Source: Amphimedon queenslandica
Taxonomy: Eukaryota; Porifera; Demospongiae; Haplosclerida; Niphatidae
Reading direction: 5' to 3'
NCBI RefSeq assembly: GCF_000090795.2
Contig: NW_003546298.1
Location: 255,554-319,553 of the forward strand
DNA: 64,000 bases
This document shows positions 60,701-64,000 of the stretch, piece after piece (positions within the stretch are counted from its first letter, which is position 1; each line of letters opens with the position of its first letter). Made by a program: the position numbers and the translations under genes. The notes under the pieces are model-generated. The model was not told where the DNA came from and searched no databases. It worked only from the letters and a program-made list of their open reading frames with translations.

Positions 60701-63543
60701 TGGCTAAGAGTGATGTTTTATTGGTGTAAAACTTGATTTTATATAAAATTGACTTTACTATTTATGATGGGCACTGATGCTAACTTACTATGTAACTGTT
60801 CTTATGGTCAAATGTTTGATTTATAAGTACTGTGAAGACAAAGTGCTGAAGCACAAGCAGAAATTTGTGTAGACTAAGTGTGTGAAACCAATGAAGCTCT
60901 TCCAGAAATTGATTACGTTTTCCTGCTTTATAGGGTTTCTAGCCTTATAAATGCATTTAAAGTATCTGCAGCTGTTATGATGTTGTATTGCCATTAGTAA
61001 TGTTTTGACTTTCTTCTCTTCCAGTCTTAGCTTGAGTACCTTTCTAAGACAAATCAAACTACTTGTACATGTAAAAGCTATGCAATTATAACTGAGAAAG
61101 CATTCATTATCACTTAGGTTGACACCAGATATAAATTATTGTTTACTTTAGGTAAGTGTCCTAGACACTGCTGCTGTTGGAGAAGTTTTGGAAACTTTTG
61201 CTGTGTGCAGTACACCTATTGTTTGCATGTCAGCTATCCCTTCGTTTGATGATAAAGATCCTGATGTTCTTTCTAGTAAGTTTGTTTTTGTTGAATCACT
61301 GTATTTGCCTGTTTATTTAACTCTTTATGCAACTACTTGTAAATTGCTTTTTGAATACATGTATTTGTTTTATTGGTAGAGCAAGTGGTTGAATTTAAAA
61401 ATATTATGATAATTGTTTTCACAACCTTTCATGCATAGCTATTTTTTTCATCAAGACTTACAGTGAAGATCAGGGCCATGTTAACTTTGATACTCAACTA
61501 CATGTACATACTACAACATACGCTTTGCATTAAGTATGTGCCTAACAATTACATTAGTGTTTAACTTATAGGTAACGCTTGGTTTATACCATTATAATGT
61601 CATGTTACATATACATGTATATGTAGATTGCATGTGGGTGAGAACATTTATAGAAACAACCGGGAGCTTGTCCCCCATGTCATAAGAACAAGGCGTTTGC
61701 TTCCCAGTGAGTGAAAGTGCATGATATAGTGTGAAAAAGTCTAAGATTAGAGACTGTCAACTGGCCATTATGAATGTAGTACATGTAGTTTTGATGAGTA
61801 AGTACATGTATCTTTTGATTGCTTTACGAATGAAGTATTAATTTGCATGCTGTTGCAGTTGCTTTTATTGTTTCGACTTGCCAATTAATTACTGTAGTAC
61901 ATGTAGTTTTAAAAAATACTGTATAGTGAGAAAGTTTCATGGCCCAAAATTTTTACATTTTCATCCAAAAATCTATTTCAGGGTTTTAATTTTCACAGTT
62001 GTCTGCCTTTTGGCCATGTTGAACAGTATAAATCGATTTTTCAGATTTTATTTACATAAATTTTGAATAATTTGTAAAATTTACAAATATTTTGGGCCAT
62101 GAAAAACTCTAGCTATATGGTAAATACATGTATGTCTTGACTGCTTACTGTACAAGATACTAATTTGCATGCTGTTGCATATGCTCTTGTTACTTATGCA
62201 CCACATACTTGCCAATTAAAAGTGTTATGCGACCACTTCATTGATAATGCTTTGTATTATTTTGCTGATTGTGCCTTTTTGACATGTATTTGTAACATGT
62301 AGGTTTGTCCACGAAAGTAAAAAAATCAACAGGACAAACTGGCTCTAAGGAAAGACCTTCTTCTCAGTATGCTACTATTTGGATGGGATCAGAATCTGGA
62401 GTGTATGTTGTTAACATTGCTAAATAAGAATTTCGTGGTAAATACTTGTAGTTTATATGTACATTCTGCTTTGTCACAATGGAAGAAATGTTTGCATGCT
62501 GATAGGCTTCCTGCTGGTATTCAGGGCATTGTGTAAGTTGCATATAAATCATAAAATAAATTGATAATTTGCAGGCATTCTAAAGGAAAGGTGTTTCTTT
62601 TGCTTCAAAATGCCACTTTAGCTGTTTTTATGAGATATTCAGGTACATTCATGCATGCATCTGATATTGAAAAATGCATGCAACATTTGTGCATGTACAT
62701 GTACATGTACATAAGTCTACATACATGTTTGTGGACTGAGGCTATTGTAAATAGAAAGTTATTCATAGAACTTCCTTTTTCTACTTTTGCTACAGTCTTT
62801 GGCTAAGAATATTAATGGGAGTTACACATGTACATGTGCATACAAATTTATAGGGAATGTTTATTGCTTTCATTGTTCTGGCAATCTACATGTACATAAT
62901 TTCCCTGTCTATTTACTTACAAGTACTTGTATTGTACACTTTACATGTAGTTTACTTCTATGTTTATTATGTACATACTGTGTATATGGATTATAATGAA
63001 ACTAAACCATATTTGTACATGTACATGTATTTACATGTATGTGTACAGTATGTGTCATTATACTCATTGCCAAATATTGCAACTTCAGCATTAAGCTTAT
63101 GTCTGATCATTTGAAGTTTTATTTTGGTATAGTTTATACACTAAGATATTTTTTTGTTTAGATGGTGAATGGGATTGGGATAATTATGAATTGGTTCCTA
63201 TTGCTCAGAAAAAGAACTTGCCTGTAACTGCATTGGCTACAGTTAAATATAATGTATGGTGTGCAATTGGCAACACCATTCATGTGTTACATTCACATTC
63301 ACTTCGAAATGAGGTTCGTCTATTTTTAACAATATACAGTAGCTCCATTTGATTAAAAAAATTATTTTTAGGCTAACTTTACTGTTCATTCATGGAAGAA
63401 TGCTGAAGTACAGCAACTATTATCTGTTGGTGAGGGTGTTTGGGTTGTTTTTAAACGGGATTCTGTCTTGCGGCTTTTTAATGCAACCTCTTTTACGCAT
63501 ATGCAGGATTTAGATATTGCTCCATCAGTTCACAAAATTATAG
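44757..63543 (+). CDS. MAPK8IP3: JIP3/JIP4-type JNK-interacting scaffold (UNC-16/Sunday driver family), 3' end beyond the window
   Basis: JIP3/JIP4 proteins are cytoplasmic scaffolds. They link kinesin-1 and dynein/dynactin to cargo, bind JNK-pathway kinases and act in axonal and endosomal transport. I traced 25 exons with agreeing phases. They encode an N-terminal RH1 domain ([17 protein letters not shown]), coiled coil, a low-complexity linker, leucine zipper II, RH2 ([17 protein letters not shown]), the KKSRWVDYFTALFSS region, and the C-terminal WD40-like propeller ([47 protein letters not shown]). The last exon seen ends at 63543 with GTAATTTT, so the final propeller blades lie to the right. 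A pre-vertebrate gene cannot be assigned to JIP3 versus JIP4; it is probably the single ancestor of both. Confidence 0.93.
45584..45793. mobile_element. MITE with TACTGTATAGGGGTTTTATTT ends
   Basis: The left TACTGTATAGGGGTTTTATT and right TATAACCCCTATATGGTA are inverted repeats with TA borders. TTTCGCGAATTT and its palindromic relatives occur inside. No coding sequence. Confidence 0.85.
46238..46400. repeat. Interspersed repeat, CCATTTTAT/GACCACACCC family (copy 4)
   Basis: Shares TTGCTGACCGTTT, TTGCTGATAGCCACCATTTT, TGTGACCACACCTGC, the TTAGATGACCTGCCCATACA block and TTTTTCTCATCTTAGTCGG with copies at 13975 and 37362. Confidence 0.65.
46435..46845. repeat. Foldback repeat with GATTCAATCCTACTACTTTT arm (copy 2)
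   Basis: Same word order as 43560-44230: GTAGGATTTTTT, GCAAGTACCCTC, TTCAATCCTACT, then CGGTGTCTGCAGCTG, GAAGATGAAAGAAAGAAGAG, TTGCAGAAATTTGAA and CCTCAATCCTACATG. It lies on the JIP side, so the family flanks the divergent promoter on both sides. Confidence 0.6.
47000..48157. mobile_element. Long-armed palindromic TIR element (copy 2), left arm lost in an assembly gap
   Basis: Only AGGGTAACTG of the left end is visible before the N-run. The right arm (47888-48157) ends GCAGTTACCCT and shares GGCATGAGAATAAA, TTTCCCCTATAAAGGAATGG, TGACGTCACGTTTAGCCACG and CATATCTCAGTGAATAATTT with copy 1 at 7166-7888. TTAA follows the right end; the left flank is TTTT instead. Confidence 0.8.
47010..47887. 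other. Assembly gap (878 N)
   Basis: An 878-base N-run in JIP intron 2. By comparison with copy 1, it should contain most of the left arm of the palindromic element. Confidence 0.99.
48999..49221. mobile_element. Palindromic MITE, TACTATATCCC family (copy 2)
   Basis: Begins TACTATATCCCGGCCAACTG and ends AGTTCAGTTGGGATGTATTA. The interior GAGAACCCGCTTGCTCAGGG, TTCCCAATGGCTGAAAGACC and TATAAAAAGTTGTTGAAG match the right half of the element at 36040-37069. Confidence 0.75.
50153..50900. mobile_element. Element with about 65-bp near-perfect GC-rich inverted ends
   Basis: The left end GGCGGGCCTGACCCTCGCAA, followed by GGAGGAGGGTCAGGACCAAT and CCAACACTCTTTTT, is mirrored exactly at 50829-50884. 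ACTAGT-type repeats lie outside both ends. A smaller palindrome with the same words (GTGGGCCGGCCTGACCCGCC, about 50262-50281) lies inside near the left end. Part of the interior (50690-50765) matches the CCATTTTAT interspersed family. No transposase frame was found. Confidence 0.85.
50690..50765. repeat. Interspersed repeat, CCATTTTAT family (copy 5, partial)
   Basis: TCTAGAAAAGTTCTTAGACA, TTGTTTTGCTGATAGAATG and CCACCATTTTCATTTTGAC occur in the family order; the GACCACACCC word is missing. Confidence 0.45.
51381..51633. mobile_element. CAAGAGT MITE (copy 2) with 7-bp duplication ATTGTAC
   Basis: Almost the whole element is a palindrome: the left CAAGAGTAGATAATAATTAG and right CTAATTATTATCTACTCTTG are exact inverted copies, continuing through GAGGAGAGTGTCCTACTG and GAAGAGTCACATTCAGGATA. 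The flanks repeat ATTGTAC (51374-51380 and 51634-51640). Confidence 0.9.
51868..53416 (+). CDS. MAPK8IP3: JIP exons 6-10: central linker
   Basis: Exons 51868-51932 ([20 protein letters not shown]), 52100-52239 ([20 protein letters not shown] then a Lys-rich KKKRQQ), 52291-52406 ([20 protein letters not shown]), 53250-53287 ([13 protein letters not shown]) and 53328-53416 ([19 protein letters not shown]). This part corresponds to the Ser/Pro/acid-rich linker that carries JNK docking and phosphorylation sites in animal JIP3/4; I cannot point to a clear docking motif. All junctions are in phase. The last exon appears to end at a GC donor (G|GCTAGT), because the next GT donor would create a stop codon after splicing. 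Confidence 0.85.
52656..52918 (+). mobile_element. TIR element with an internal tRNA-like module (copy 1)
   Basis: The ends are inverted: TACCGTAAATCCTTAAAT at the left and ATTTAAGGAAATACGGTA at the right. Inner arms GAATAAACGCCGGGGTAGCA and ATAGACGCCCGGGCTTTTAT partly pair. Between them lies a tRNA-like stretch (52741-52828) followed by a T-rich run. It lies in the JIP intron between exons 8 and 9. A degenerate relative is at 23061-23303 in an ATR intron. Confidence 0.8.
52741..52828 (+). ncRNA. tRNA-like pol III module inside the TIR element
   Basis: TAGTCTAGTGG at about 52754-52764 fits the A box (TRGYNNANNNG) and GGTTCGAACCC at 52806-52816 is a near-perfect B box. The outer AGGCCTAGGAG and CTCTGGGCCT can pair like an acceptor stem, and TTTTTTT follows within about 10 bases. 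The anticodon arm is not convincing (CCTGAAGTTCCAGAAG), so I treat it as a tRNA-derived SINE-like promoter module, not a working tRNA gene. Confidence 0.6.
54022..54247. mobile_element. MITE, TAGCTTGAAA family, copy 2
   Basis: Begins TACCGTATAGCTTGAAATTT and ends AAAATTTCAAGCTATATCAT. The interior words TTTGCTCCTAGTGG, GTGGTTGACAGTTTACATAG and GGGGATGGCACTTCAATGAT match the copy at 4715-4914. TA borders. Confidence 0.85.
54648..54750. repeat. ATT trinucleotide microsatellite, about 100 bp
   Basis: Nearly pure TTA/ATT repeats, about 33 units, with one GCT interruption near 54728. It lies within JIP intron 10. Confidence 0.97.
55270..57255 (+). CDS. MAPK8IP3: JIP exons 11-16: leucine zipper II, RH2 and following segment
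   Basis: Exons 55270-55315 ([15 protein letters not shown]), 55425-55481, 55548-55674 ([20 protein letters not shown]), 56824-56948 (RH2: [17 protein letters not shown]), 57013-57072 and 57118-57255. The first three form one coiled coil, equivalent to the leucine zipper that binds kinesin light chain, ARF6 and p150-glued in JIP3/4. RH2 of this family binds phosphorylated Rab8/Rab10-type GTPases; the basic RERNEWKEK part fits. KKSRWVDYFTALFSS parallels the human KKSTIWQFFSRLFSS. All six joins are in phase. Confidence 0.92.
55332..55420. repeat. ACATGT palindromic hexamer array (example of a dispersed class)
   Basis: Tandem CATGTA units form runs such as CATGTACATGTACATGTACA here and at about 43185, 46560, 46845, 48205, 49535, 51810, 52455-52502, 52918, 53218, 56710, 56780, 57300, 57415, 58255-58290, 58400, 58620, 62695, 62830 and 63015. 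The unit is its own reverse complement. Nearly all arrays lie in JIP introns or the first ATR introns, and few lie left of 42 kb. Confidence 0.9.
55675..56823. other. JIP intron 13
   Basis: 1.15 kb of AT-rich sequence without a defined repeat, apart from ACATGT runs near the 3' end. Confidence 0.65.
57615..63543 (+). CDS. MAPK8IP3: JIP exons 17-25: C-terminal WD40-like propeller
   Basis: Exons 57615-57688, 57746-57891 ([20 protein letters not shown]), 57935-58084 ([16 protein letters not shown]), 61152-61275 ([19 protein letters not shown]), 62303-62402 ([14 protein letters not shown]), 62452-62532 ([15 protein letters not shown]), 62575-62642 ([20 protein letters not shown]), 63162-63313 ([19 protein letters not shown]) and 63372-63543 ([20 protein letters not shown]). 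Each aligns with the human block in order, for example LYVHSAVANWKKCLH and DGVWVSIRLDSTLRLYHA. The propeller is conserved in all JIP3/4 proteins and its partner is less well known. The remaining blades lie past the window. Confidence 0.92.
58085..61151. other. JIP intron 19, 3.1 kb
   Basis: No recognised gene. The part at about 58640-59230 has higher GC and overlapping open frames on both strands (58751-59011 plus, 58888-59091 minus). It may be a decayed mobile element or gene fragment that I cannot name. The remainder is ordinary AT-rich intron. Confidence 0.5.
58640..59230. other. Unidentified GC-richer segment in JIP intron 19
   Basis: Composition differs from the flanks. The plus frame (58751-59011) includes [20 protein letters not shown] and the minus frame (58888-59091) includes [18 protein letters not shown]. 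Neither matches a family I recognise, and both contain ordinary codons with no strong bias. No inverted ends were found. Confidence 0.3.
61276..62302. other. JIP intron 20 with one MITE
   Basis: About 1 kb. Contains the MITE at 61918-62122 and short direct repeats around TTGCATGCTGTTGCA (about 61843 and 62165). No other gene. Confidence 0.7.
61918..62122. mobile_element. MITE with CATGGCCCAAAAT ends
   Basis: The left TACTGTATAGTGAGAAAGTT continues with TCATGGCCCAAAATTTTTAC. The right ATTTTGGGCCATGAAAAACT ends AGCTATATGGTA. They are inverted repeats with TA borders and no coding sequence. Confidence 0.85.
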
Positions 63544-64000
63544 GTAATTTTATATTGGCACCAGTTTCTCTTTCTGTATACAGTATATGCATGTACACGA
63601 GTGGATAATTATTTAGGAAAGTGTCTAACCTACCCATATTCAGTGATAACACAGTGTGTATGTTTACATTCTTTTTTTATAAGTATACAGAGTTTATCTC
63701 AGTAATCTTCAAATTAATAGGTGTGGTTTATAAAATGGCGCTTGAAGCATGCAGGTAACTTTAAAACATATTCATGTATCTCCAGTCTGAGGATCATGCA
63801 GTGCAAGAAACAAGCAGAAACAGACAGGAATATGTTCTTTTAATAGTTGGCTATTGCTTAAGCTTTCTGACTTGGAATCAATATAAGGACGCAAGAATGG
63901 CTACTTGGTGCTAATCACCATGCTATCTAAACACACGTCTCACATATTATAGGCGCATTGAACACTCCTTGAATAATTATCCACTCTTGATGTAGATGTA
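63544..64000. other. JIP intron 25 to the window edge
   Basis: After the last JIP exon seen. Mostly occupied by the CAAGAGT MITE (63598-63989). No further exon recognised. Confidence 0.7.
63598..63989. mobile_element. CAAGAGT MITE (copy 3)
   Basis: The left CGAGTGGATAATTATTTAGG and right TTGAATAATTATCCACTCTT (then G) are inverted repeats of the same family as 19256 and 51381. The flanks ATGTACA (63591-63597) and ATGTAGA (63990-63996) are a 7-base duplication with one mismatch. Confidence 0.8.

Noticed and set aside
42936-63060. ACATGT arrays as p53-type response elements
   Set aside because: The CATG core fits, but the flanking bases (T at the second position of the half-site) break the RRRCWWGYYY rule in nearly all units.
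1-64000. CRISPR arrays, bacterial defence islands or operons
   Set aside because: No regularly spaced direct repeats with unique spacers, no ribosome-binding sites and no intronless gene clusters; both cellular genes are spliced animal genes.

Overview
The window reads as an invertebrate animal genome. It is AT-rich, most introns are 50-100 bases with GT-AG borders, and it carries two animal genes whose introns are packed with mobile DNA. The compact introns, the many palindromic MITEs and the ACATGT-type repeats make me think of a demosponge (an Amphimedon-like genome). That is inference; nothing in the window proves the species.

Two cellular genes dominate and lie head to head. On the minus strand, from the start codon at 44578 down to about 5632, is the checkpoint kinase ATR. 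Its N-terminal HEAT repeats, UME domain and the first part of the FAT domain can be followed exon by exon. The rest of FAT and the kinase and FATC exons are not in the window; they must lie beyond base 1 or be lost. On the plus strand, from 44757 to at least 63543, is a JIP3/JIP4 (MAPK8IP3/SPAG9, UNC-16, Sunday driver) scaffold gene. I traced 25 exons: RH1, coiled coils, leucine zipper II, RH2 and much of the C-terminal beta-propeller. The gene runs off the right edge. Only 178 bases separate the two start codons, so the genes probably share a bidirectional promoter.

The rest is mobile DNA, mostly in introns. About 0.2-4.5 kb: a decayed DIRS-type (tyrosine-recombinase) retrotransposon, cut by a palindromic MITE. 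24.55-29.35 kb: a second DIRS-type element (Gag, RT, RNase H, YR) in a 16.8-kb ATR intron. The same intron holds a hAT element with intact 8-bp target duplications and a nested MITE (30.1-32.5 kb), a second hAT relic (33.5-35.2 kb), a Crypton-like tyrosine-recombinase element split by a doubly nested insertion (35.4-38.6 kb), and a hAT fragment on the minus strand (38.8-39.3 kb). MITE families recur through both genes. One family flanks both assembly gaps, one has CAAGAGT termini with 7-bp duplications, and one carries a tRNA-like pol III module between inverted ends. ACATGT palindromic repeats are concentrated in the JIP half.

There is no operon, CRISPR array, rRNA or convincing functional tRNA gene. 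I do not see a new multi-gene system. The most unusual items are the tRNA-like module inside a TIR element, the three-level nesting in the Crypton, the shared ATR/JIP promoter, and the coincidence of gaps with long palindromes.
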